Positions 49,237-60,462 of a stretch of 64,000 nucleotides of DNA are shown in pieces (positions within the stretch are counted from its first letter, which is position 1; each line of letters opens with the position of its first letter). A model generated the notes under the pieces. It made no database searches, was not told the origin of the DNA, and saw only the letters and a list, made by a program, of their open reading frames with translations. Both the position numbers and the translations under genes were made by a program. The stretch comes from Marthasterias glacialis (Eukaryota; Echinodermata; Asteroidea; Forcipulatida; Asteriidae). The stretch is taken from positions 1-64,000 of the forward strand of contig CAJVRT020000006.1 of the NCBI GenBank assembly GCA_911728455.2, in the 5' to 3' direction.

Positions 49237-49251
49237 TTTTTGGGCCAAAAA
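49237..49251. repeat. Dyad 2 of the monomer (15-bp inverted repeat), type example
   Basis: The arms TTTTTGG and CCAAAAA flank a central G at monomer positions 147-161. The core TTTTGGGCCAAAA differs from the core of dyad 1 by one base. In many units an A-to-C change makes it a perfect 16-bp palindrome. In the left part of the array the T run often reads TATTTTGG, which shortens the left arm. Its conservation next to dyad 1 suggests a shared origin, given in its own entry. Confidence 0.8.
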
Positions 49252-49270
49252 ACCGAAAAAGTCACCGTTA

Positions 49271-49277
49271 CCCCCCC
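49271..49277 (+). repeat. C-homopolymer at the monomer junction (C7 in the consensus), type example
   Basis: The run of C between GTTA and TTGAGAG is the only strongly length-variable site in the unit. It is C7 in most monomers. C5, C6 and C8 forms are common, and about 50 of 339 monomers have spacing of at least 190 bp because of tracts of roughly C9 to C21. Some expanded tracts are interrupted by one A or G. It behaves as a microsatellite nested in the satellite. Exact lengths depend on homopolymer accuracy of the underlying reads. Confidence 0.9.
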
Positions 49278-51334
49278 TTGAGAGATTTTCAATTTTGGAC
49301 CAAAATTTCAAAGTCGTTTTTGCTCTACCAACTCAAGAGGGAACCTCCCCCGACCCCAGCCCTACACTTTGCAGGTCCGGATTTGCCTTAGTTTGGAAAA
49401 TATCCACGATTTTAGGGCCCTTCTTTTTGGGCCAAAAAACCGAAAAAGTCACCGTTACCCCCCCTTGAGAGATTTTCAATTTTGGACCAAAATTTCAAAG
49501 TCGTTTTTGCTCTACCAACTCAAGAGGGAACCTCCCCCGACCCCAGCCCTACACTTTGCAGGTCCGGATCTGCCTTAGTTTGGAAAATATCCACGATTTT
49601 AGGGCCCTTCTTTTTGGGCCAAAAAACCGAAAAAGTCACCGTTACCCCCCCTTGAGAGATTTTCAATTTTGGACCAAAATTTCAAAGTCGTTTTTGCTCT
49701 CCCAACTCAAGAGGGAACCTCCCCCGACCCCAGCCCTACACTTTGCAGGTCCGGATCTGCCTTAGTTTGGAAAATATCCACGATTTTAGGGCCCTTCTTT
49801 TTGGGCCAAAAAACCGAAAAAGTCACCGTTACCCCCCCTTGAGAGATTTTCAATTTTGGACCAAAATTTCAAAGTCGTTTTTGCTCTACCAACTCAAGAG
49901 GGAACCTCCCCCGACCCCAGCCCTACACTTTGCAGGTCCGGATCTGCCTTAGTTTGGAAAATATCCAGGATTTTAGGGCCCTTCTTTTTGGGCCAAAAAA
50001 CCGAAAAAGTCACCGTTACCCCCCCTTGAGAGATTTTCAATTTTGGACCAAAATTTCAAAGTCGTTTTTGCTCTACCAACTCAAGAGGGAACCTCCCCCG
50101 ACCCCAGCCCTACACTTTGCAGGTCCAGATCTGCCTTAGTTTGGAAAATATCCACGATTTTAGGGCCCTTCTTTTTGGGCCAAAAAACCGAAAAAGTCAC
50201 CGTTACCCCCCCTTGAGAGATTTTCAATTTTGGACCAAAATTTCAAAGTCGTTTTTGCTCTACTAACTCAAGAGGGAACCTCCCCCGACCCCAGCCCTAC
50301 ACTTTGCAGGTCCGGATCTGCCTTAGTTTGGAAAATATCCACGATTTTAGGGCCCTTCTTTTTGGGCCAAAAAACCGAAAAAGTCACCGTTACCCCCCCT
50401 TGAGAGATTTTCAATTTTGGACCAAAATTTCAAAGTCGTTTTTGCTCTACCAACTCAAGAGGGAACCTCCCCCGACCCCAGCCCCACACTTTGCAGGTCC
50501 GGATCTGCCTTAGTTTGGAAAATATCCACGATTTTAGGGCCCTTCTTTTTGGGCCAAAAAACCGAAAAAGTCACCGTTACCCCCCCTTGAGAGATTTTCA
50601 ATTTTGGACCAAAATTTCAAAGTCGTTTTTGATCTACCAACTCAAGAGGGAACCTCCCCCGACCCCAGCCCTACACTTTGCAGGTCCGGATCTGCCTTAG
50701 TTTGGAAAATATCCAGGATTTTAGGGCCCTTCTTTTTGGGCCAAAAAACCGAAAAAGTCACCGTTACCCCCCCTTGAGAGATTTTCAATTTTGGACCAAA
50801 ATTTCAAAGTCGTTTTTGCTCTACCAACTCAAGAGGGAACCTCCCCCGACCCCAGCCCTACACTTTGCAGGTCCGGATCTGCCTTAGTTTGGAAAATATC
50901 CACGATTTTAGGGCCCTTCTTTTTGGGCCAAAAACCCGAAAAAGTCACCGTTACCCCCCCTTGAGAGATTTTCAATTTTGGACCAAAATTTCAAAGTCGT
51001 TTTTGTTCTACCAACTCAAGAGGGAACCTCCCCCGACCCCAGCCCTACACTTTGCAGGTCCGGATCTGCCTTAGTTTGGAAAATATCCACGATTTTAGGG
51101 CCCTTCTTTTTGGGCCAAAAAACCGAAAAAGTCACCGTTACCCCCCCTTGAGAGATTTTCAATTTTGGACCAAAATTTCAAAGTCGTTTTTGCTCTCCCA
51201 ACTCAAGAGGGAACCTCCCCCGACCCCAGCCCTACACTTTGCAGGTCCGGATCTGCCTTAGTTTGGAAAATATCCACGATTTTAGGGCCCTTCTTTTTGG
51301 GCCAAAAACCCGAAAAAGTCACCGTTACCCCCCC

Positions 51335-53578
51335 TTGAGAGATTTTCAATTTTGGACCAAAATTTCAAAGTCGTTTTTGCTCTACCAACTCAAGAGGGAA
51401 CCTCCCCCGACCCCAGCCCTACACTTTGCAGGTCCGGATCTGCCTTAGTTTGGAAAATATCCACGATTTTAGGGCCCTTCTTTTTGGGCCAAAAAACCGA
51501 AAAAGTCACCGTTACCCCCCCTTGAGAGATTTTCAATTTTGGACCAAAATTTCAAAGTCGTTTTTGCTCTCCCAACTCAAGAGGGAACCTCCCCCGACCC
51601 CAGCCCTACACTTTGCAGGTCCGGATCTGCCTTAGTTTGGAAAATATCCACGATTTTAGGGCCCTTCTTTTTGGGCCAAAAAACCGAAAAAGTCACCGTT
51701 CCCCCCCCTTGAGAGATTTTCAATTTTGGACCAAAATTTCAAAGTCGTTTTTGCTCTACCAACTCAAGAGGGAACCTCCCCCGACCCCAGCCCTACACTT
51801 TGCAGGTCCGGATCTGCCTTAGTTTGGAAAATATCCACGATTTTAGGGCCCTTCTTTTTGGGCCAAAAAACCGAAAAAGTCACCGTTACCCCCCCTTGAG
51901 AGATTTTCAATTTTGGACCAAAATTTCAAAGTCGTTTTTGCTCTACCAACTCAAGAGGGAACCTCCCCCGACCCCAGCCCTACACTTTGCAGGTCCGGAT
52001 CTGCCTTAGTTTGGAAAATATCCACGATTTTAGGGCCCTTCTTTTTGGGCCAAAAAACCGAAAAAGTCACCGTTACCCCCCCTTGAGAGATTTTCAATTT
52101 TGGACCAAAATTTCAAAGTCGTTTTTGCTCTACCAACTCAAGAGGGAACCTCCCCCGACCCCAGCCCTACACTTTGCAGGTCCGGATCTGCCTTAGTTTG
52201 GAAAATATCCAGGATTTTAGGGCCCTTCTTTTTGGGCCAAAAAACCGAAAAAGTCACCGTTACCCCCCCTTGAGAGATTTTCAATTTTGGACCAAAATTT
52301 CAAAGTCGTTTTTGCTCTACCAACTCAAGAGGGAACCTCCCCCGACCCCAGCCCTACACTTTGCAGGTCCGGATCTGCCTTAGTTTGGAAAATATCCACG
52401 ATTTTAGGGCCCTTCTTTTGGGGCCAAAAAACCGAAAAAGTCACCGTTACCCCCCCTTGAGAGATTTTCAATTTTGGACCAAAATTTCAAAGTCGTTTTT
52501 GCTCTACCAACTCAAGAGGGAACCTCCCCCGACCCCAGCCCTACACTTTGCAGGTCCGGATCTGCCTTAGTTTGGAAAATATCCACGATTTTAGGGCCCT
52601 TCTTTTTGGGCCAAAAAACCGAAAAAGTCACCGTTACCCCCCCTTGAGAGATTTTCAATTTTGGACCAAAATTTCAAAGTCGTTTTTGCTCTCCCAACTC
52701 AAGAGGGAACCTCCCCCGACCCCAGCCCTACACTTTGCAGGTCCGGATCTGCCTTAGTTTGGAAAATATCCACGATTTTAGGGCCCTTCTTTTTGGGCCA
52801 AAAAACCGAAAAAGTCACCGTTCCCCCCCCTTGAGAGATTTTCAATTTTGGACCAAAATTTCAAAGTCGTTTTTGCTCTACCAACTCAAGAGGGAACCTC
52901 CCCCGACCCCAGCCCTACACTTTGCAGGTCCGGATCTGCCTTAGTTTGGAAAATATCCACGATTTTAGGGCCCTTCTTTTTGGGCCAAAAAACCGAAAAA
53001 GTCACCGTTACCCCCCCTTGAGAGATTTTCAATTTTGGACCAAAATTTCAAAGTCGTTTTTGCTCTACCAACTCAAGAGGGAACCTCCCCCGACCCCAGC
53101 CCTACACTTTGCAGGTCCGGATCTGCCTTAGTTTGGAAAATATCCACGATTTTAGGGCCCTTCTTTTTGGGCCAAAAAACCGAAAAAGTCACCGTTACCC
53201 CCCCTTGAGAGATTTTCAATTTTGGACCAAAATTTCAAAGTCGTTTTTGCTCTACCAACTCAAGAGGGAACCTCCCCCGACCCCAGCCCTACACTTTGCA
53301 GGTCCGGATCTGCCTTAGTTTGGAAAATATCCAGGATTTTAGGGCCCTTCTTTTTGGGCCAAAAAACCGAAAAAGTCACCGTTACCCCCCCTTGAGAGAT
53401 TTTCAATTTTGGACCAAAATTTCAAAGTCGTTTTTGCTCTACCAACTCAAGAGGGAACCTCCCCCGACCCCAGCCCTACACTTTGCAGGTCCGGATCTGC
53501 CTTAGTTTGGAAAATATCCACGATTTTAGGGCCCTTCTTTTGGGGCCAAAAAACCGAAAAAGTCACCGTTACCCCCCC
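51335..53578 (+). repeat. Apparently perfect tandem duplication of 6 monomers (2 x 1,122 bp)
   Basis: 51,335-52,456 and 52,457-53,578 share CTCTCCCAACTC, GTTCCCCCCCC, two plain units, CCAGGAT and TTCTTTTGGGGCC at identical spacing. I found no difference between the copies by eye. This is the youngest-looking duplication in the window. A related 1,122-bp spacing links the GGATTTGCC units near 48,258 and 49,380. Confidence 0.88.
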
Positions 53579-54139
53579 TTGAGAGATTTTCAATTTTGGA
53601 CCAAAATTTCAAAGTCGTTTTTGCTCTACCAACTCAAGAGGGAACCTCCCCCGACCCCAGCCCTACACTTTGCAGGTCCGGATCTGCCTTAGTTTGGAAA
53701 ATATCCACGATTTTAGGGCCCTTCTTTTTGGGCCAAAAAACCGAAAAAGTCACCGTTACCCCCCCTTGAGAGATTTTCAATTTTGGACCAAAATTTCAAA
53801 GTCGTTTTTGCTCTACCAACTCAAGAGGGAACCTCCCCCGACCCCAGCCCAACACTTTGCAGGTCCGGATCTGCCTTAGTTTGGAAAATATCCACGATTT
53901 TAGGGCCCTTCTTTTTGGGCCAAAAAACCGAAAAAGTCACCGTTACCCCCCCTTGAGAGATTTTCAATTTTGGACCAAAATTTCAAAGTCGTTTTTGCTC
54001 TACCAACTCAAGAGGGAACCTCCCCCGACCCCAGCCCTACACTTTGCAGGTCCGGATCTGCCTTAGTTTGGAAAATATCCACGATTTTAGGGCCCTTCTT
54101 TTTGGGCCAAAAAACCGAAAAAGTCACCGTTACCCCCCC

Positions 54140-56395
54140 TTGAGAGATTTTCAATTTTGGACCAAAATTTCAAAGTCGTTTTTGCTCTACCAACTCAAGA
54201 GGGAACCTCCCCCGACCCCAGCCCTACACTTTGCAGGTCCGGATCTGCCTTAGTTTGGAAAATATCCAGGATTTGAGGGCCCTTCTTTTTGGGCCAAAAA
54301 ACCGAAAAAGTCACCGTTATCCCCCCTTGAGAGATTTTCAATTTTGGACCAAAATTTCAAAGTCGTTTTTGCTCTACCAACTCAAGAGGGAACCTCCCCC
54401 GACCCCAGCCCTACACTTTGCAGGTCCGGATCTGCCTTAGTTTGGAAAATATCCACGATTTTAGGGCCCTTCTTTTTGGGCCAAAAAACCGAAAAAGTCA
54501 CCGTTACCCCCCCCTTGAGAGATTTTCAATTTTGGACCAAAATTTCAAAGTCGTTTTTGCTCTACCAACTCAAGAGGGAACCTCCCCCGACCCCAGCCCA
54601 ACACTTTGCAGGTCCGGATCTGCCTTAGTTTGGAAAATATCCACGATTTTAGGGCCCTTCTTTTTGGGCCAAAAAACCGAAAAAGTCACCGTTACCCCCC
54701 CTTGAGAGATTTTCAATTTTGGACCAAAATTTCAAAGTCGTTTTTGCTCTACCAACTCAAGAGGGAACCTCCCCCGACCCCAGCCCTACACTTTGCAGGT
54801 CCGGATCTGCCTTAGTTTGGAAAATATCCACGATTTTAGGGCCCTTCTTTTTGGGCCAAAAAACCGAAAAAGTCACCGTTACCCCCCCCTTGAGAGATTT
54901 TCAATTTTGGACCAAAATTTCAAAGTCGTTTTTGCTCTACCAACTCAAGAGGGAACCTCCCCCGACCCCAGCTCTACACTTTGCAGGTCCGGATCTGCCT
55001 TAGTTTGGAAAATATCCAGGATTTTAGGGCCCTTCTTTTTGGGCCAAAAAACCGAAAAAGTCACCGTTACCCCCCCTTGAGAGATTTTCAATTTTGGACC
55101 AAAATTTCAAAGTCGTTTTTGCTCTACCAACTCAAGAGGGAACCTCCCCCGACCCCAGCCCAACACTTTGCAGGTCCGGATCTGCCTTAGTTTGGAAAAT
55201 ATCCACGATTTTAGGGCCCTTCTTTTGGGGCCAAAAAACCGAAAAAGTCACCGTTACCCCCCCCCCCCCCCCTTGAGAGATTTTCAATTTTGGACCAAAA
55301 TTTCAAAGTCGTTTTTGCTCTACCAACTCAAGAGGGAACCTCCCCCGACCCCAGCCCAACACTTTGCAGGTCCGGATCTGCCTTAGTTTGGAAAATATCC
55401 ACGATTTTAGGGCCCTTCTTTTTGGGCCAAAAAACCGAAAAAGTCACCGTTACCCCCCCCTGAGAGATTTTCAATTTTGGACCAAAATTTCAAAGTCGTT
55501 TTTGCTCTACCAACTCAAGAGGGAACCTCCCCCGACCCCAGCCCTACACTTTGCAGGTCCGGATCTGCCTTAGTTTGGAAAATATCCAGGATTTGAGGGC
55601 CCTTCTTTTTGGGCCAAAAAACCGAAAAAGTCACCGTTATCCCCCCTTGAGAGATTTTCAATTTTGGACCAAAATTTCAAAGTCGTTTTTGCTCTACCAA
55701 CTCAAGAGGGAACCTCCCCCGACCCCAGCCCTACACTTTGCAGGTCCGGATCTGCCTTAGTTTGGAAAATATCCACGATTTTAGGGCCCTTCTTTTTGGG
55801 CCAAAAAACCGAAAAAGTCACCGTTACCCCCCCTTGAGAGATTTTCAATTTTGGACCAAAATTTCAAAGTCGTTTTTGCTCTACCAACTCAAGAGGGAAC
55901 CTCCCCCGACCCCAGCCCAACACTTTGCAGGTCCGGATCTGCCTTAGTTTGGAAAATATCCACGATTTTAGGGCCCTTCTTTTTGGGCCAAAAAACCGAA
56001 AAAGTCACCGTTACCCCCCCTTGAGAGATTTTCAATTTTGGACCAAAATTTCAAAGTCGTTTTTGCTCTACCAACTCAAGAGGGAACCTCCCCCGACCCC
56101 AGCCCTACACTTTGCAGGTCCGGATCTGCCTTAGTTTGGAAAATATCCACGATTTTAGGGCCCTTCTTTTTGGGCCAAAAAACCGAAAAAGTCACCGTTA
56201 CCCCCCCTTGAGAGATTTTCAATTTTGGACCAAAATTTCAAAGTCGTTTTTGCTCTACCAACTCAAGAGGGAACCTCCCCCGACCCCAGCTCTACACTTT
56301 GCAGGTCCGGATCTGCCTTAGTTTGGAAAATATCCACGATTTTAGGGCCCTTCTTTTTGGGCCAAAAAACCGAAAAAGTCACCGTTACCCCCCCT
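54140..56395 (+). repeat. Seven-monomer higher-order repeat (offset 1,320 bp)
   Basis: 54,140-55,076 matches 55,460-56,395. Shared markers are CCAGGATTTGAGGG, GTTATCCCC, AGCCCAACAC and AGCTCTACAC in order. The segment between them contains an extra TTCTTTTGGGGCC unit with an expanded C tract near 55,257. Confidence 0.8.
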
Positions 56396-58264
56396 TGAGA
56401 GATTTTCAATTTTGGACCAAAATTTCAAAGTCGTTTTTGCTCTACCAACTCAAGAGGGAACCTCCCCCGACCCCAGCCCAACACTTTGCAGGTCCGGATC
56501 TGCCTTAGTTTGGAAAATATCCACGATTTTAGGGCCCTTCTTTTTGGGCCAAAAAACCGAAAAAGTCACCGTTACCCCCCCTTGAGAGATTTTCAATTTT
56601 GGACCAAAATTTCAAAGTCGTTTTTGCTCTACCAACTCAAGAGGGAACCTCCCCCGACCCCAGCCCTACACTTTGCAGGTCCGGATCTGCCTTAGTTTGG
56701 AAAATATCCAGGATTTTAGGGCCCTTCTTTTTGGGTCAAAAAACCGAAAAAGTCACCGTTACCCCCCCTTGAGAGATTTTCAATTTTGGACCAAAATTTC
56801 AAAGTCGTTTTTGCTCTACCAACTCAAGAGGGAACCTCCCCCGACCCCAGCCCTACACTTTGCAGGTCCGGATCTGCCTTAGTTTGGAAAATATCCACGA
56901 TTTTAGGGCCCTTCTTTTTGGGCCAAAAAACCGAAAAAGTCACCGTTACCCCCCCTTGAGAGATTTTCAATTTTGGACCAAAATTTCAAAGTCGTTTTTG
57001 CTCTACCAACTCAGGAGGGAACCTCCCCCGACCCCAGCCCTACACTTTGCAGGTCCGGATCTGCCTTAGTTTGGAAAATATCCACGATTTTAGGGCCCTT
57101 CTTTTTGGGTCAAAAAACCGAAAAAGTCACCGTTACCCCCCCTTGAGAGATTTTCAATTTTGGACCAAAATTTCAAAGTCGTTTTTGCTCTACCAACTCA
57201 AGAGGGAACCTCCCCCGACCCCAGCCCTACACTTTGCAGGTCCGGATCTGCCTTAGTTTGGAAAATATCCACGATTTTAGGGCCCTTCTTTTTGGGCCCA
57301 AAAACCGAAAAAGTCACCGTTACCCCCCCTTGAGAGATTTTCAATTTTGGACCAAAATTTCAAAGTCGTTTTTGCTCTACCAACTCAAGAGGGAACCTCC
57401 CCCGACCCCAGCCCTACACTTTGCAGGTCCGGATCTGCCTTAGTTTGGAAAATATCCACGATTTTAGGGCCCTTCTTTTTGGGCCAAAAAACCGAAAAAG
57501 TCACCGTTACCCCCCCTTGAGAGATTTTCAATTTTGGACCAAAATTTCAAAGTCGTTTTTGCTCTACCAACTCAAGAAGGAACCTCCCCCGACCCCAGCC
57601 CTACACTTTGCAGGTCCGGATCTGCCTTAGTTTGGAAAATATCCACGATTTTAGGGCCCTTCTTTTTGGGCCAAAAAACCGAAAAAGTCACCGTTACCCC
57701 CCCTTGAGAGATTTTCAATTTTGGACCAAAATTTCAAAGTCGTTTTTGCTCTACCAACTCAAGAGGGAACCTCCCCCGACCCCAGCCCTACACTTTGCAG
57801 GTCTGGATCTGCCTTAGTTTGGAAAATATCCACGATTTTAGGGCCCTTCTTTTTGGGCCAAAAAACCGAAAAAGTCACCGTTACCCCCCCTTGAGAGATT
57901 TTCAATTTTGGACCAAAATTTCAAAGTCGTTTTTGCTCTACCAACTCAGGAGGGAACCTCCCCCGACCCCAGCCCTACACTTTGCAGGTCCGGATCTGCC
58001 TTAGTTTGGAAAATATCCACGATTTTAGTGCCCTTCTTTTTGGGCCAAAAAACCGAAAAAGTCACCGTTACCCCCCCTTGAGAGATTTTCAATTTTGGAC
58101 CAAAATTTCAAAGTCGTTTTTGCTCTACCAACTCAAGAGGGAACCTCCCCCGACCCCAGCCCTACACTTTGCAGGTCCGGATCTGCCTTAGTTTGGAAAA
58201 TATCCACGATTTTAGGGCCCTTCTTTTTGGGCCAAAAAACCGAAAAAGTCACCGTTACCCCCCC

Positions 58265-60462
58265 TTGAGAGATTTTCAATTTTGGACCAAAATTTCAAAG
58301 TCGTTTTTGCTCTACCAACTCAAGAGGGAACCTCCCCCGACCCCAGCCCTACACTTTGCAGGTCCGGATCTGCCTTAGTTTGGAAAATATCCACGATTTT
58401 AGGGCCCTTCTTTTTGGGCCAAAAAAACAGAAAAAGTCACCGTTACCCCCCCTTGAGAGATTTTCAATTTTGGACCAAAATTTCAAAGTCGTTTTTGCTC
58501 TACCAACTCAAGAGGGAACCTCCCCCGACCCCAGCCCTACACTTTGCAGGTCCGGATCTGCCTTAGTTTGGAAAATATCCACGATTTTAGGGCCCTTCTT
58601 TTTGGGCCCAAAAACCGAAAAAGTCACCGTTACCCCCCCTTGAGAGATTTTCAATTTTGGACCAAAATTTCAAAGTCGTTTTTGCTCTACCAACTCAAGA
58701 GGGAACCTCCCCCGACCCCAGCCCTACACTTTGCAGGTCCGGATCTGCCTTAGTTTGGAAAATATTCACGATTTTAGGGCCCTTCTTTTTGGGCCCAAAA
58801 ACCGAAAAAAGTCACCGTTACCCCCCCTTGAGAGATTTTCAATTTTGGACCAAAATTTCAAAGTCGTTTTTGCTCTACCAACTCAAGAGGGAACCTCCCC
58901 CGACCCCAGCCCTACACTTTGCAGGTCCGGATCTGCCTTAGTTTGGAAAATATCCACGATTTTAGGGCCCTTCTTTTTGGGCCAAAAAACCGAAAAAGTC
59001 ACCGTTACCCCCCCTTGAGAGATTTTCAATTTTGGACCAAAATTTCAAAGTCGTTTTTGCTCTACCAACTCAAGAGGGAACCTCCCCCGACCCCAGCCCT
59101 ACACTTTGCAGGTCCGGATCTGCCTTAGTTTGGAAAATATCCACGATTTTAGGGCCCTTCTTTTTGGGCCAAAAAACCGAAAAAGTCACCGTTACCCCCC
59201 CTTGAGAGATTTTCAATTTTGGACCAAAATTTCAAAGTCGTTTTTTCTCTACCAACTCAAGAGGGAACCTCCCCCGACCCCAGCCCTACACTTTGCAGGT
59301 CCGGATCTGCCTTAGTTTGGAAAATATCCACGATTTTAGGGCCCTTCTTTTTGGGCCAAAAAAACCGAAAAAGTCACCGTTACCCCCCCTTGAGAGATTT
59401 TCAATTTTGGACCAAAATTTCAAAGTCGTTTTTGCTCTACCAACTCAAGAGGGAACCTCCCCCGACCCCAGCCCTACACTTTGCAGGTCCGGATCTGCCT
59501 TAGTTTGGAAAATATCCACGATTTTAGGGCCCTTCTTTTTGGGCCAAAAAAACAGAAAAAGTCACCGTTACCCCCCCTTGAGAGATTTTCAATTTTGGAC
59601 CAAAATTTCAAAGTCGTTTTTGCTCTACCAACTCAAGAGGGAACCTCCCCCGACCCCAGCCCTACACTTTGCAGGTCCGGATCTGCCTTAGTTTGGAAAA
59701 TATCCACGATTTTAGGGCCCTTCTTTTTGGGCCCAAAAACCGAAAAAGTCACCGTTACCCCCCCTTGAGAGATTTTCAATTTTGGACCAAAATTTCAAAG
59801 TCGTTTTTGCTCTACCAACTCAAGAGGGAACCTCCCCCGACCCCAGCCCTACACTTTGCAGGTCCGGATCTGCCTTAGTTTGGAAAATATTCACGATTTT
59901 AGGGCCCTTCTTTTTGGGCCCAAAAACCGAAAAAAGTCACCGTTACCCCCCCTTGAGAGATTTTCAATTTTGGACCAAAATTTCAAAGTCGTTTTTGCTC
60001 TACCAACTCAAGAGGGAACCTCCCCCGACCCCAGCCCTACACTTTGCAGGTCCGGATCTGCCTTAGTTTGGAAAATATCCACGATTTTAGGGCCCTTCTT
60101 TTTGGGCCAAAAAACCGAAAAAGTCACCGTTACCCCCCCCCCCCCCTTGAGAGATTTTCAATTTTGGACCAAAATTTCAAAGTCGTTTTTGCTCTACCAA
60201 CTCAAGAGGGAACCTCCCCCGACCCCAGCCCTACACTTTGCAGGTCCGGATCTGCCTTAGTTTGGAAAATATCCACGATTTTAGGGCCCTTCTTTTTGGG
60301 CCAAAAAACCGAAAAAGTCACCGTTACCCCCCCTTGAGAGATTTTCAATTTTGGACCAAAATTTCAAAGTCGTTTTTTCTCTACCAACTCAAGAGGGAAC
60401 CTCCCCCGACCCCAGCCCTACACTTTGCAGGTCCGGATCTGCCTTAGTTTGGAAAATATCCA
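58265..60462 (+). repeat. Six-monomer higher-order repeat (offset 1,125 bp)
   Basis: 58,265-59,330 matches 59,390-60,462. Shared markers are CCAAAAAAACAG, GGGCCCAAAAACC, AATATTCACG, GAAAAAAGTCACC and CGTTTTTTCTC. The offset rises to about 1,132 bp after an expanded C tract near 60,132 that is present only in the second copy. Confidence 0.82.

Larger units (their letters stand above)
49097..49269 (+). repeat. Internal sub-repeat pair within the monomer, type example
   Basis: Two parts of the unit resemble each other. Monomer positions 7-42 (GATTTT, then TTTTGGACCAAAA, then CAAAGTC and GTT) align with 131-179 (GATTTT, then TTTTGGGCCAAAA, then GAAAAAGTC and GTT), allowing gaps of a few bases. 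Shared order of four short blocks is more than expected by chance in so short a unit. It suggests that the 187-bp monomer arose partly by an old internal duplication. Aligned by eye only. Confidence 0.5.
49091..49277 (+). repeat. Reference monomer matching the hand consensus
   Basis: This 187-bp unit matches the majority base at every position I checked and can serve as the type monomer. Hand counts give 54 C, 33 G and about 47% GC, with six CpG sites against roughly 9.5 expected from base composition. Landmarks in monomer coordinates are: dyad 1 at 14-30, C-rich block at 67-85, TCCGGA at 99-104, AGGGCCCT at 137-144, dyad 2 at 147-161, and the C7 junction tract at 181-187. Neither strand has an ATG. 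Confidence 0.95.

Noticed and set aside
49227..49241. Intrinsic terminator-like AGGGCCCT followed by TTCTTTTT
   Set aside because: The palindrome is 8 bp with no loop, repeats in every unit of a eukaryote-like satellite, and follows no gene.
49182..49391. A 69-codon open frame starting TTGCAGG, repeated in almost every monomer
   Set aside because: It starts at TTG, spans a monomer junction, overlaps the next copy and has no homologue I recognise. 187 is 1 modulo 3, so successive units lie in different frames. It is a by-product of the repeat.
51335..53578. Assembly artefact as the explanation of the near-identical tandem copies
   Set aside because: It cannot be excluded without reads, but most duplicated blocks carry private differences in each copy, which argues against wholesale artefactual duplication. 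Kept as a caveat for this perfect pair.
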